Shown here in pieces: positions 17,627-26,946 of a DNA stretch of 64,000 nucleotides (positions are counted from its first letter, which is position 1; each line of letters starts with the position of its first letter). Origin of the DNA: Streptomyces seoulensis. Lineage in GTDB: Bacteria; Actinomycetota; Actinomycetes; Streptomycetales; Streptomycetaceae. The DNA lies in contig CP054936.1 of assembly GCA_013364255.1 (NCBI GenBank), positions 5,176,853 through 5,240,852 of the forward strand. The letters run 5' to 3'. The notes beneath the pieces are model-generated. The model searched no databases and was not told the DNA's origin. It was given only the letters and a program-made list of their open reading frames with translations. The position numbers and the translations under genes are program-made.

Positions 17627-17664
17627 CTTAGCGCACGATCTGACACGGATGTTCCTCGACCCCC
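17627..17664 (-). repeat. Right terminal inverted repeat (IRR) of the Tn3-family transposon
   Basis: Read on the minus strand it starts GGGGGTCGAGGAACATCC and ends GCGCTAAG. It differs from IRL only at the sixth and seventh bases. Confidence 0.95.
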
Positions 17665-17669
17665 GAGGC
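17665..17669. repeat. Target site duplication, right copy (GAGGC)
   Basis: Exact repeat of 11699-11703, immediately outside IRR. Confidence 0.95.
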
Positions 17670-18582
17670 ACCGCGAGCACCGCGTCTCGTCGCCGAGTGG
17701 CCGGAACAGGGTGGCCTGCACATGGTCGCCCTCGCACTCGCGCAGGCTGGCGAGCCGTGCGGCAGGGGGCCGGTGAAGGCGGGGGCGGTGAGCGGCGGGG
17801 ACGACGGGTGGCACTTCGCGGAGCAGATACCGCAGGAGCCCGCCCGGGCGGTGGACGGTCGTGCCGTCGTCGGGCAGGCCGCGCAGGATGTGGGTGCGGA
17901 TGTCACCGGCCGTGTGACCGGCGGCGAGCCAGCGGGTGGTGAGCCGGACCAGTTCGCCGTGCATGGCTCGGGGGACGCGGCGCAGGTCGGGGGAGAGCTG
18001 AGGGAACGCGGCGACGAGGACGCGGGCCCCGGCCACGAGGCCTTCCGCTTCCGGTCTCGGCTCGGCGGGTCGGTGGGAGGTGTTTCCTTCAGGATCTTTC
18101 TCTGGATGACCGTCGGCGGGCCGAGGAGTCGGCGCACCGGCGGCCGGTTTCCGGGGACTCGGCGCGAGCTGCGGCGACGCGGAGTCCGCGCAGGCGGGAA
18201 CGGGTGCCGCCCGTACGGTCCGTACGACGTCCGACGGACCCGCCGGGCCGATCGGTTCCCGCCCCAGGAGCTTGGCCGCCTCGGCGGCGCTCAACGGGAC
18301 GTTGGAGACGAGCTGTTGGGTCACCCAGAGACCGCCGGGTCCCTGGACGCGGCGCTCGTGCACGTAGCCCTCCTCCTTGAGCTGGCGCTTGGCACGCGTG
18401 AAGGCGGCCGCTCCGATACGGGCGCGTTCGGCGGTGCGCGACAGGGATTCGCGTGCCCCCTGCGGAAGCGAGAGCTGCCAGGTCAGCAGGCGTACGGCAC
18501 CGGAGGAGAGACGGGGATGCCGAAGCAGGTCGTTCGAGAACTGGGTGAAGCCGCGCGCGGGCGCGATATGGTGCCGATACAT
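17665..18582 (-). pseudogene. Winged-helix replication/regulatory-type protein with 3' end replaced by transposon
   Basis: From ATG 18582 the product has an N-terminal winged helix (RLSSGAVRLLTWQLSLPQG, then LSRTAERARIGAAAFTRAKRQL and LKEEGYVHERRV). A Pro-rich linker and a C-terminal helical region end in CEGDHVQATLFRPL and a CSRC pair. It resembles Streptomyces helix-turn-helix proteins of plasmid/phage replication type. The Tn3 element enters after codon 306. Reading into IRR adds 30 foreign residues and stops at 17572, replacing the native last 24 residues found at 11624-11698. The 306-residue body is intact, so function may survive; pseudogene status is therefore provisional. Confidence 0.75.
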
Positions 18583-18742
18583 CACGGTGGAGGGCCTATC
18601 CACTAGTGGTCCAGGCCCTCGCGAACGGTTGCAGCCGTCGCGGGGGCTGCCTTCTTCGCGCCACGGATGGCCCGCTGAAGACGTGCTGTCGAGGCGACCG
18701 TATCGCACGCAGAGTGAGCCAATGAACGCACTGCGTGAAGAA

Positions 18743-18776
18743 AGCTTTTGCTGATCAATGGTCGTACGCAAAAGCT
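18743..18776. promoter_or_regulatory. AT-rich inverted repeat between DCC1-family gene and winged-helix gene
   Basis: AGCTTTTGC at 18743-18751 is exactly inverted as GCAAAAGCT at 18768-18776 (9-bp arms, 16-nt spacer). It lies 11 nt past the DCC1-family stop and upstream of the winged-helix gene, so it could be a terminator for the first or an operator for the second. Confidence 0.45.
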
Positions 18777-18786
18777 GACTTGCAGC

Positions 18787-19164
18787 TCACCGCCGGGGCG
18801 TCACCGCGCAGGCCCCCGTGGAGCCCGGGAGGCGGTGGCGGTTGTCCGCGATGAGGCGGTACGCCGCGTGGGCCGCCCAGCGCAGGGGCGGGAGGGTGAG
18901 CAGCGCGCCCGGCACGGACCACGGGCCGCCTGCGCTGAGCAGGGCCTTCGCGACCGCCTGGGCGCCGCCGTGGACGCGTCCCGTCGGGGTCACCCACAGC
19001 GCCTCGTACTGGGCCCGTTCCGGCGTCACGCCGTACTCGTCCAGGTGCAGGGACTGCCACGGGCGTACGTCGCAGCGCGGGTGGACGCGGCGCTCGGCGA
19101 AGGTCGCCGAGGCCGTGCAGAAGCCGCAGTCGCCGTCGTAGATCAGTACCGGCCGGGTGCGCAT
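18787..19164 (-). CDS. DCC1-like (DUF393) thiol-disulfide oxidoreductase family protein
   Basis: The 125-residue protein opens with VLIYDGDCGFC, the defining DxDCxxC motif of the DUF393/DCC1 family. It continues with WQSLHLDEYGVTPERAQYEALWVTPTG and the amphipathic GGAQAVAKALL region. Members are predicted thioredoxin-fold oxidoreductases, often membrane associated. The ATG at 19164 was chosen because it directly precedes the motif; the longer frame upstream is Arg/Gly-rich and unlikely coding. It is isolated from obvious partners. Confidence 0.88.
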   Translation of the reverse strand: MRTRPVLIYDGDCGFCTASATFAERRVHPRCDVRPWQSLHLDEYGVTPERAQYEALWVTPTGRVHGGAQAVAKALLSAGGPWSVPGALLTLPPLRWAAHAAYRLIADNRHRLPGSTGACAVTPRR

Positions 19165-19625
19165 GACCCCATCCTGCCGCACGGACGGAGGCACCCGCCA
19201 TAAGCCCGGACACACCCGCCGTACGCCCCCCACGCGCGCCGCAGGCGACGGCGCGCTGAGGATCCACCTCCGCTTCCTTGGTCGTTCACCGGCATCGAGG
19301 CCCCCAGGAACACTGCCGGAAACCGGCAATGCGCGAGTGTCCGGCACCAGGGCACCATGGCGTGCGGGGAGCACTACGGACGGTCTCCGGTGCCGGACCC
19401 CGGCAGACGGCCGGGTGCCGGCCGGAGGCCGCGCGGGGGAAGGGGGGCCGATGCCGCGGCCGGTGCGCCGCCGGTGATCGCCGCGGAGGTCCGCCCAGGA
19501 GCGGCGGCCGGACCGGGAACCGTGATCGGGCCCGCGTCGTGTACTCCGGCGAGCACCCCAGACCGAGGACCGGCGCCGACCGCGTCGGCGCCCATCACAG
19601 CCTCTGTACCGCAAGGACGTATGCC
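19165..19625. other. Intergenic region upstream of the flotillin gene
   Basis: No gene is supported in these 461 bp. A perfect short palindrome, TGCCGG-AAA-CCGGCA, is at 19314-19328. The region must contain the promoter for the DCC1-family gene (leftward) and for the flotillin operon (rightward). Confidence 0.4.
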
Positions 19626-21734
19626 ATGTATGTCTTCGGCGCGCTCGCCGCTGCCTGTCTGATACTGGTTCTCCTTCTGCTGTTCCTCTTCTCCCGGCTC
19701 TACCGCAAGGTCGACCAGGGCAAGGCCCTGATCGTGTCCAAGACGCGCCGGGTCGACGTGACCTTCACCGGGCAGGTCGTGCTGCCGGTGCTGCACAAGG
19801 CCGAGGTGATGGACATCTCGGTCAAGGCGATCGAGATCACCCGCTCCGGCCGCGACGGCCTCATCTGCCGGGACAACATCCGCGCCGACATCCGCATCTC
19901 GTTCTTCGTCAAGGTCAACAAGACCGCCCAGGACGTCATCAAGGTCGCCCAGGCCGTCGGCACCGCCCGCGCCAGCGACCAGGCCACGCTCCAGGCGCTG
20001 TTCCACGCGAAGTTCTCCGAGGCGCTGAAGACCGTCGGCAAGCAGATGGACTTCACCGACCTCTACACCAAGCGCGAGGAACTCCGCTTCCAGATCATCG
20101 AGTTGATCGGTGTCGACCTCAACGGCTACCACCTGGAGGACGCGGCGATCGACTACCTGGAGCAGACGCCGCTCACCCAGCTCGACCCGGCCAACGTCCT
20201 CGACGCCCAGGGCATCCGCAAGATCACCGAGCTGACCGCGATCGAGCACGTGCGCACCAACGAGGCGCAGCGCACCGAGGAGAAGGAGATCACCCGGCAG
20301 AACGTCGACGCGCGCGAGGCCATCCTGGAGCTGGAGCGCCGGCAGGCGGACGCCGAGATCAAGCAGAAGCGGGAGATCGAGACCTCCCGGGCCCGCGAGG
20401 AGGCCGAGACCGCCCGCGTGGTGGAGGAGGAGCGGCTGCGCGCGCAGGGCGCCTTCCTGCGCACCGAGGAGCAGCTCGGCGTGCAGCGCGAGAACCAGGC
20501 CCGCGAGGTCGCGGTCGCGGCCAAGAACCGCGAGCGGGTCATCGCGGTGGAGAACGAGCGCATCGAGAAGGACCGGATGCTGGAGGTCATCGCCCGCGAG
20601 CGGGAGACCCAGCTGACGAAGATCTCCGCCGACAAGGAGGTCGAGGCGGAGAAGCGGGAGATCGCCGAGGTCGTGCGCGAGCGGGTCGCGGTGGACCGCA
20701 CGGTGGCCGAGCAGGAGGAGTCCATCAAGAAGCTCCGCGCCGTGGAGCAGGCCGAGCGCGACCGGCAGTCCCTCATCATCGCCGCCGAGGCCGAGGCGCA
20801 GGAGAAGCTGGTCAAGGACATCAAGGCCGCGGAGGCCGCCGAGCAGTCCGCCCGGCACCGCGCCGCCGAGGAACTCACCCTCGCCGAGGCCCGGCTGAAG
20901 ACCGCCGACCTGGACGCCCGCGCCAAGCTGCGGCTGGCCGAGGGCGTGCAGGCCGAGTCCGCCGCCGAGGGACTCGCCGCCGTCCAGGTCCGCGACGCCG
21001 AGGCGGAGGTCATCCAGAAGACCGGCCGCGCCGAGGCCGAGGCGACCCAGGCCCGGCTGCGCGCCGAGGCGGAGGGCACCCAGGCCCGGATGCTCGCGGA
21101 GGCGGAGGGCACCGGGGCGCAGCTGCGCGCGGAGGCCGAGGGCGCCCGGGCCAAGGCGCTCGCCGAGGCCACCGCGATCGGCGAGAAGCTGAAGGCGGAG
21201 GCGGCCGGCCTGACCGAGAAGGCGGCGGCGATGGCCGCCCTGGACGACGCCTCGCGCGGCCACGAGGAGTACCGCCTCAGGCTCCAGGCGGAGAAGGAGA
21301 TCCGGCTCGCCGGGCTCGACGTGCAGCGCCAGGTCGCCGAGGCGCAGGCCACCGTCCTGGCGACCGGCCTGGAGAACGCCGACATCGACATCGTCGGCGG
21401 CGAGTCGGTCTTCTTCGACCGGCTGGTGTCCGCGGTCTCCTTCGGCAAGGGCGTCGACGGCTTCGTGGAGAACTCCGCCACCGCGCGGGCGCTGGCCCAG
21501 CCCTACCTGGACGGTTCGGCGAGCCTCGCCGACGACCTCGGCCGCGTCCTCGGCTCGGTCTCCACGGCGGACGTGCAGAACCTGACGGTCTCCGCGCTGC
21601 TGATGAAGCTGATGCGGAGCGGCGGCGGCAACGCCGGGCGGTTCCAGCAGCTGCTGGACCGCGCGGGCGAACTCGGCCTCGCCGACGCCCCGGTGACCTC
21701 GCTCACCGCCGTCAACGGCGCCGCACGCGTCTGA
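19626..21734 (+). CDS. Flotillin-like SPFH-domain membrane scaffold protein
   Basis: The 702-residue product starts with one membrane helix (FGALAAACLILVLLLLFLF), then an SPFH domain (about 30-190, with KALIVSKTRRVDVTFTGQ and FKxxxLEDAAIDYLEQTPL-type end). A very long charged coiled coil follows (about 200-620, many EAEGTQARMLAEAE repeats). The C-terminus (SVSTADVQNLTVSALLMKL) is helical. It is longer than typical YuaG/FloT (about 510). ATG chosen with GGAC upstream; the frame 5' of it is low complexity. It is followed after about 200 bp by a giant AAA+ ATPase gene, a pairing that suggests a membrane-anchored ATPase complex. Confidence 0.9.
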   Translation: MYVFGALAAACLILVLLLLFLFSRLYRKVDQGKALIVSKTRRVDVTFTGQVVLPVLHKAEVMDISVKAIEITRSGRDGLICRDNIRADIRISFFVKVNKTAQDVIKVAQAVGTARASDQATLQALFHAKFSEALKTVGKQMDFTDLYTKREELRFQIIELIGVDLNGYHLEDAAIDYLEQTPLTQLDPANVLDAQGIRKITELTAIEHVRTNEAQRTEEKEITRQNVDAREAILELERRQADAEIKQKREIETSRAREEAETARVVEEERLRAQGAFLRTEEQLGVQRENQAREVAVAAKNRERVIAVENERIEKDRMLEVIARERETQLTKISADKEVEAEKREIAEVVRERVAVDRTVAEQEESIKKLRAVEQAERDRQSLIIAAEAEAQEKLVKDIKAAEAAEQSARHRAAEELTLAEARLKTADLDARAKLRLAEGVQAESAAEGLAAVQVRDAEAEVIQKTGRAEAEATQARLRAEAEGTQARMLAEAEGTGAQLRAEAEGARAKALAEATAIGEKLKAEAAGLTEKAAAMAALDDASRGHEEYRLRLQAEKEIRLAGLDVQRQVAEAQATVLATGLENADIDIVGGESVFFDRLVSAVSFGKGVDGFVENSATARALAQPYLDGSASLADDLGRVLGSVSTADVQNLTVSALLMKLMRSGGGNAGRFQQLLDRAGELGLADAPVTSLTAVNGAARV

Positions 21735-21844
21735 CCGTACGGCTCTGACCGGGCGGCTCTGACCGTACGGGCCTGACCGTACGGGTCCGACCGTATGGGC
21801 CTGACCGTACGGGTCCGACCGTACGGGTCCGACCGGTCGGGGTC
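21733..21844. repeat. Eight tandem 14-bp repeats between flotillin and ATPase genes
   Basis: A 14-bp unit close to GACCGTACGGGTCC recurs at 21733, 21747, 21761, 21775, 21789, 21803, 21817 and 21831 in strict register, with few substitutions. It begins in the flotillin stop codon area and ends about 90 bp before the ATPase start. The GTAC-centred units are self-complementary in part (CCGTACGG). Confidence 0.9.
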
Positions 21845-21933
21845 CGGTCCGGCTGCCGCCACGGGGGTCGGCAGCGGTACCGGACCCCGACCGGCGGTCC
21901 TCCCCAACCTCCTCGCGAAGGGACGCACGATCC

Positions 21934-24900
21934 ATGGCCACCGCCCTTCAGACGGGTTCGCACGACGCCGTGGACGACGGCACGTACGAGGTGCTGCGCG
22001 ACCGGCTGACCGCCCAGGCCGCCGAACTCGCGCACAGCGCCGAGGCGTTGAACGCCCGTCGGGCGGCGGAGTTCGGCGCGGTCCGGCTCGACCTCACCGG
22101 CGCCGGCCGGCTGCGCACCGAGCACCCCTCCGTGCCCCGCGACGTCGTCGCCGTCGGCGGCCGGCTGCTGTTCGGCTACAACGGCGCCCACACCGGCGCC
22201 CGCCCGGACGTCCGGGTCGGCGACGTCCTCGCGCTCTACGACCGCGACCAGAACCGGCTGCCCGAGGACGCCGTGCCCGGCCTGCTCGACGACCCCGCCT
22301 TCCAGCGGGAGTTCGCCGCCCTGCACCGCTACTACCGGCAGGCCCGGCTGCTGCGGCTGCACCTGCTGGAGGGCCGGCTGCTGGCCGTCTTCCGCACCGG
22401 CGACAAGGCCGACGACGTCCGCGCGCTGCGCTGGGACCTCACCGCCGACGGCCGCGCCGTCTTCCTCGACGCGCGCGGCGACCGCGACCACGTCCCGCCG
22501 CCCGCCCACGACTTCACCTGGACGCGGACCACCCGCGAGGACCACCGGCTCGGCCGGCACCCGCACGTCTGCGTCCAGGGCGAGATCCACGTCTCCACCG
22601 TCGGCGGCACGCTGACCGTCAAGACGGAGGACGACACCGAGACCGGCGAGGGCATCCACAGCGAACCGGTGGACGAGCCGCTCCAGGCGCTCGCCGACGC
22701 CGACATCGCGTACACCCGCGTCGGCCCGCTGCTCCTGCTGCGCGTCCGCCCCTACAAGGAGGACGCCGACCGCCACCTCGTCTTCAACACCCTCACCCGC
22801 ACCGTCGTCCGCCTCGACGGCATCGGCCAGGGCTGCCGCCGCCTGCCCGAGGACCAGGGCATCGTCTTCGCCGGCGGCTACTGCCTGGCGACGGGGGCCC
22901 ACAAGACGTACGAACTCGACACCACCGGGCTGGCGTTCGAGCGCGAGGTGCGCTCGCCGTACGGCGAGGACGTGCTGTACGCCTTCCACGCGCCCGCCGA
23001 GGGACGCGCGCTGCTGCTGTCGTACAACACCCTCCGCGAGGCGGTCGCCACCCCGTTGACCTGCCACGGCTGGGCGCTGTTCGACGACGGCGCGCTGCTG
23101 GCGCTGCGCGCCGACCCCGCCGGCACCGCCCCCGAACCGGCCCGCGTGCACCCCCTCCAGCTGTGGACGTCGCCGTACGTCTCCGACACCCACGCCGCCG
23201 CCACCGCCGGCGCCGGACCCCTCGCCCGCGTCGGCAACGCCGACCTGGTGCGCGGCATCTCCGACTGCCTGTCGATCAGCCGCGCCGTCGCCGAGACCAC
23301 GCCGACCGTGGAGGTGTACGAGGCGCTGGCCGCCGCCTGCGTCCGCACCGCCGACACCCACCACTGGCTCACCGACGCCGAGTTGGGCGAACTGGGCACC
23401 CCGCTGGCGGCCGTACGGGCCACCGCCGAACAGGTGCTGGCCGAGTTCCGCACCGTGCGGACGCTCACCCGGCAGGCCGCCGACGCGCTGGAGGAGGCGG
23501 CCGGAGCGCTCGCCGCGGTGGTGCGCCGGCTGCGCGGCGAGGCCCCGCGCGGCGCCGCCGCCTGGGTCGGCGGACTCACCGAACTGCGCGCGTCCCAGGG
23601 CCACTTGCTGAACCTGAAGGAGATGCGCCACGCCGACACCGCCCGCATCGACGAACTCGCCGGCCAGGCGGCGGGCGACCTGGCGGCCTTCGGCAAGCGC
23701 GCCGTCGCCCACCTCGCCCGCGAGGACGCCTTCGCCGAGCACCGCGCGGAGGTCGAACAGCTCGTCGCCGACGCCGGGGCGATCGAGTCCGCGGCCGCCG
23801 CCGCACCGGTCACCGCCCGCTTGGACGAGCTGGCCGACGCGCTGCGCACGGTCACCGAGGTCGTCGCCGGGCTCGACATCGGCGACGCGACCGTCCGCAC
23901 CTCCGTGCTGGAGCGGATCGCCGAGGTGCTCGGCGGCGTCAACCGCGCCCGCGCCCTGCTCGGCGCCCGCCGCCGTGAGCTGGCCGAACGGGAGGGCCGG
24001 GCCGAGTTCGCCGCCGAGTTCGCGCTGCTCGGACAGGCCGTCACCGGCGCCCTCGCGGCCGCCGACAGCCCCGAGGCGTGCGACGAGCAGCTCTCCGGCG
24101 CGCTGGTGCGGCTGGAGAACCTGGAGTCCCGGTTCGCCGAGTTCGACGACTTCCTCGGTGAGCTGGCCGCCCAGCGCGTCGAGCTCCACGACGCCTTCGC
24201 CGCCCGCAAGCAGACCCTGCTGGACGCCCGCGCCCGCCGCGCCGAACAGCTCACGGCCGCCGCCGCGCGCATCCTTCAGACGGTCGCCCGGCGCGCGGCC
24301 ACGCTCGCCGACGCCGACGCGGTCAGCACCTACTTCGCCTCCGACCCGATGGTCGCCAAGGTCCGCCGCACCGCCGGTGAACTGCGCGAACTCGGTGACC
24401 CGGTACGGGCGGAGGAGCTGGACGGCCGGCTCAAGGCCGCCCGCCAGGAGGCCGGCCGCGCCCTGCGCGACCGCACCGACCTGTACACCGACGGCGGCCG
24501 TACCATCCGCCTGGGCGCGCACCGCTTCGCCGTCACCGCCCAGCCCCTCGACCTCACCCTCGTCCCGGACGGCGACGGCCTCGCCTTCGCGCTCACCGGC
24601 ACCGACTACCGCGCCCCGGTGACCGACCCGGCCTTCACGGCGGCCGGCGCGCTGCGCGAGCGGACCCTGCCCTCCGAGTCGCCCGAGGTGTACCGCGCCG
24701 AGCACCTGGCCGCCCGGCTGCTGCGGGAGGTCGGCCCCGAGGCCCTGGCGGCCGCCGACGACCTGCCCGCCGTGGTCCGCCGGGCCGCGCAGGAGGCGTA
24801 CGACGAGGGCTACGAGCGGGGCGTCCACGACCACGACGCCACGCTCGTCCTGACCGCGCTGCTGCCGCTGTACGAGCGGGCGGGCACGGAACGCCACGAA

Positions 24901-26946
24901 CCCGCGGCCCGGGCGGCGGCCCATCTGTTCTGGTCCCACGGCGCCACCGCGGCGGCGCGCACGGCCTGGACGCGCCGGGCCACCTCCCTCTCCCGCGCCC
25001 GCGACCTGTTCGGCCCGGGCACGACGAGCGCGGTCGCGGCACTGGAGACGGAGCTGGCGGAGGCGATCGGGGCGTGGACGGCGAGTACCGGGGGCCTCCC
25101 GGCGGCGCCGGACGCCATCGGGCTCGCGGGTGCCGCCGGGCTCGCGGGTGCCGACGGGCTAGCGGGTGCCGACGGGCTGAAGGAGGCCGACCGACGCGCG
25201 GGCGCCGCCGCCGCGTACCTCTTCGAGGAGCTGACCTCCGGTCCCGGCGGCTTCGTCGTCAGCGCCGCCGCCCGCACGCTGCTCGACAAGTTCCGCCGCA
25301 CGGTGGGCGGTTCGGCCTACGACGACGATCTCGCCGCGCTGGACGACCTGGCCGCCCGCCACCAGCTGGCCGCCGCCTGGCTGACCGCCTACGCGGACGC
25401 CACCGGCACCCCCCTCACACCCGGCGACCTCGCCGAGGCGGTCGCCGCCGAACTCTGCCCGGACCTGCCCCGCCACGACTCCGACCTCACACCGGTCACC
25501 GTCGCCGAGGGCCTGCTCGGCGCCCACCCGCGCGTCACCGGCCGCACCCTCCCGCTGCGGATCGACGAGTTCCTGGCCCGCACCCGCCGCTTCGCCGAGC
25601 ACGACGTGCCCGCCTTCCGCGCCCACCTGCACCGGCGCACCGCCCTGGTCGCCGCCGAACGGGCCCGGCTGCGCCTGGACGAGCACCGGCCGCGCTCCAT
25701 GGCGTCCTTCGTGCGCAACCGCCTCGTCGACGAGGTGTACCTGCCGCTGGTCGGCGACAGCCTGGCCCGCCAGATCGGCACCGCGGGCGAGACCAAGCGC
25801 ACCGACACCGGCGGCCTGCTGCTGCTCCTGTCGCCGCCCGGCTACGGCAAGACGACGCTGATGGAGTACGTCGCCGACCGCCTCGGCCTGATGATGGTGC
25901 GGGTCAGCGGCCCGGCCCTCGGGCACGCGGTCACCTCGCTCGACCCGGCCGAGGCCCCGAACGCCACCGCCCGCCAGGAGATCGAGAAGATCAACTTCGC
26001 GCTGGCGGCCGGCAATAACACCCTGCTCCACCTGGACGACATCCAGCACACCGCGCCGGAACTGCTCCAGAAGTTCATCCCGCTGTGCGACGCCACCCGC
26101 CGCGTCGACGGCGTGTGGAACGGCGCGCCGCGCACCTACGACCTGCGCGGCAAGCGCTTCGCGGTGTGCATGACCGGCAACCCCTACACCGAGTCCGGCG
26201 ACCGCTTCCGCGTCCCCGACATGCTCGCCAACCGGGCCGACGTGTGGAACCTCGGTGACGTCCTCACCGGCAAGGAGGACGCCTTCGCGCTCAGCTTCCT
26301 GGAGAACGCGCTCACCTCCCACCCGGTGCTCGCGCCGCTGGCCGGCCGTGACCGGGGCGACCTGGAACTGCTGGTCCGCCTCGCCGAGGGCGACCCGGCG
26401 GCCCGCGCCGACCGCCTCACCCACCCCTACGACCCCGCCGAACTGGAGCAGATCACCGCCGTACTGCGCCATCTGCTGGCCGCGCGGGAGACGGTCCTCG
26501 CGGTCAACGCCGCCTACATCGCCTCCGCCGCCCAGACGGACGCGACCCGCACCGAGCCGCCGTTCCGCCTCCAGGGCTCCTACCGCACCATGAACCGGAT
26601 CGCCCAGCGGATCCGGCCCGTCATGAACGGCGCCGAACTGGCCGCCGTGCTCGACGACCACTTCACCGCCGAGGCCCAGACCCTCACCACCGGCGCCGAG
26701 GCCAACCTGCTGAAACTCGCCGAACTGCGCGGCACGCTCACCGCCGGGCAGGCCGGGCGCTGGGCCGAGCTGAAGGCCGCGCACACCCGCGCCCAGGCCC
26801 TCGGCGGCCCCGCCGACGACCCGCTCACCCGCGCCACCAACGCCCTCGCGCTGCTGGCCGACCGTATGTCCGCGATCGAGGCGGCCATCACCGGCGCCCG
26901 GGACCCGAGGACGCCCCGGCACCGCGCCGACGGGGAGGGACGGTGA
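21934..26946 (+). CDS. Giant AAA+ ATPase of the 'DNA repair ATPase' type, flotillin partner
   Basis: The 1670-residue protein has an N-terminal beta-rich region (about 40-430; GGRLLFGYNG and FxGGYCLATGAHKTYELDT) that may form a propeller, then a long coiled-coil stretch (about 480-830). The C-terminal AAA+ module has Walker A SPPGYGKTT at 1300-1308, Walker B LLHLDDIQH around Asp1368/Asp1369, and a sensor-1-like VCMTGNPYTESGDRF. Similar proteins are annotated as DNA repair ATPases without biochemical proof. Start ATG 21934 follows GCGAAGGGACG. It is followed by a 53-residue membrane peptide through a GTGA overlap. Membrane remodelling or MoxR-like chaperone work with flotillin is inferred from linkage. 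Confidence 0.85.
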   Translation: MATALQTGSHDAVDDGTYEVLRDRLTAQAAELAHSAEALNARRAAEFGAVRLDLTGAGRLRTEHPSVPRDVVAVGGRLLFGYNGAHTGARPDVRVGDVLALYDRDQNRLPEDAVPGLLDDPAFQREFAALHRYYRQARLLRLHLLEGRLLAVFRTGDKADDVRALRWDLTADGRAVFLDARGDRDHVPPPAHDFTWTRTTREDHRLGRHPHVCVQGEIHVSTVGGTLTVKTEDDTETGEGIHSEPVDEPLQALADADIAYTRVGPLLLLRVRPYKEDADRHLVFNTLTRTVVRLDGIGQGCRRLPEDQGIVFAGGYCLATGAHKTYELDTTGLAFEREVRSPYGEDVLYAFHAPAEGRALLLSYNTLREAVATPLTCHGWALFDDGALLALRADPAGTAPEPARVHPLQLWTSPYVSDTHAAATAGAGPLARVGNADLVRGISDCLSISRAVAETTPTVEVYEALAAACVRTADTHHWLTDAELGELGTPLAAVRATAEQVLAEFRTVRTLTRQAADALEEAAGALAAVVRRLRGEAPRGAAAWVGGLTELRASQGHLLNLKEMRHADTARIDELAGQAAGDLAAFGKRAVAHLAREDAFAEHRAEVEQLVADAGAIESAAAAAPVTARLDELADALRTVTEVVAGLDIGDATVRTSVLERIAEVLGGVNRARALLGARRRELAEREGRAEFAAEFALLGQAVTGALAAADSPEACDEQLSGALVRLENLESRFAEFDDFLGELAAQRVELHDAFAARKQTLLDARARRAEQLTAAAARILQTVARRAATLADADAVSTYFASDPMVAKVRRTAGELRELGDPVRAEELDGRLKAARQEAGRALRDRTDLYTDGGRTIRLGAHRFAVTAQPLDLTLVPDGDGLAFALTGTDYRAPVTDPAFTAAGALRERTLPSESPEVYRAEHLAARLLREVGPEALAAADDLPAVVRRAAQEAYDEGYERGVHDHDATLVLTALLPLYERAGTERHEPAARAAAHLFWSHGATAAARTAWTRRATSLSRARDLFGPGTTSAVAALETELAEAIGAWTASTGGLPAAPDAIGLAGAAGLAGADGLAGADGLKEADRRAGAAAAYLFEELTSGPGGFVVSAAARTLLDKFRRTVGGSAYDDDLAALDDLAARHQLAAAWLTAYADATGTPLTPGDLAEAVAAELCPDLPRHDSDLTPVTVAEGLLGAHPRVTGRTLPLRIDEFLARTRRFAEHDVPAFRAHLHRRTALVAAERARLRLDEHRPRSMASFVRNRLVDEVYLPLVGDSLARQIGTAGETKRTDTGGLLLLLSPPGYGKTTLMEYVADRLGLMMVRVSGPALGHAVTSLDPAEAPNATARQEIEKINFALAAGNNTLLHLDDIQHTAPELLQKFIPLCDATRRVDGVWNGAPRTYDLRGKRFAVCMTGNPYTESGDRFRVPDMLANRADVWNLGDVLTGKEDAFALSFLENALTSHPVLAPLAGRDRGDLELLVRLAEGDPAARADRLTHPYDPAELEQITAVLRHLLAARETVLAVNAAYIASAAQTDATRTEPPFRLQGSYRTMNRIAQRIRPVMNGAELAAVLDDHFTAEAQTLTTGAEANLLKLAELRGTLTAGQAGRWAELKAAHTRAQALGGPADDPLTRATNALALLADRMSAIEAAITGARDPRTPRHRADGEGR

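Larger units (their letters stand above)
11704..17664. mobile_element. Complete Tn3-family transposon, 5961 bp, with TnpI-type recombinase
   Basis: The element is bounded by 38-bp terminal inverted repeats (11704-11741 and 17627-17664). Both begin GGGGG and end GCGCTAAG at the inner side, as in Tn3/Tn4430 ends, and they differ only at positions 6-7 (CT versus TC). A perfect GAGGC duplication flanks it. Contents in order: tnpA rightward, then leftward SDR oxidoreductase, GlcG/HbpS-like protein and tyrosine recombinase, with a candidate recombination site next to the right end. There is no serine resolvase, so cointegrate resolution must rely on the tyrosine recombinase, as in the Tn4430 group. 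Intact ends and duplication argue for recent insertion. Confidence 0.95.

Noticed and set aside
21733..21844. Possible CRISPR array
   Set aside because: Repeats are 14 bp, contiguous and without unique spacers.
19374..21941. 855-residue frame antisense to flotillin
   Set aside because: Mirror of the flotillin coiled coil (Leu/Gly/Asp-rich), no signal of its own.
21712..24939. 1075-residue frame antisense to the giant ATPase
   Set aside because: Shadow of the ATPase; Gly/Val/Gln-rich composition without motifs.
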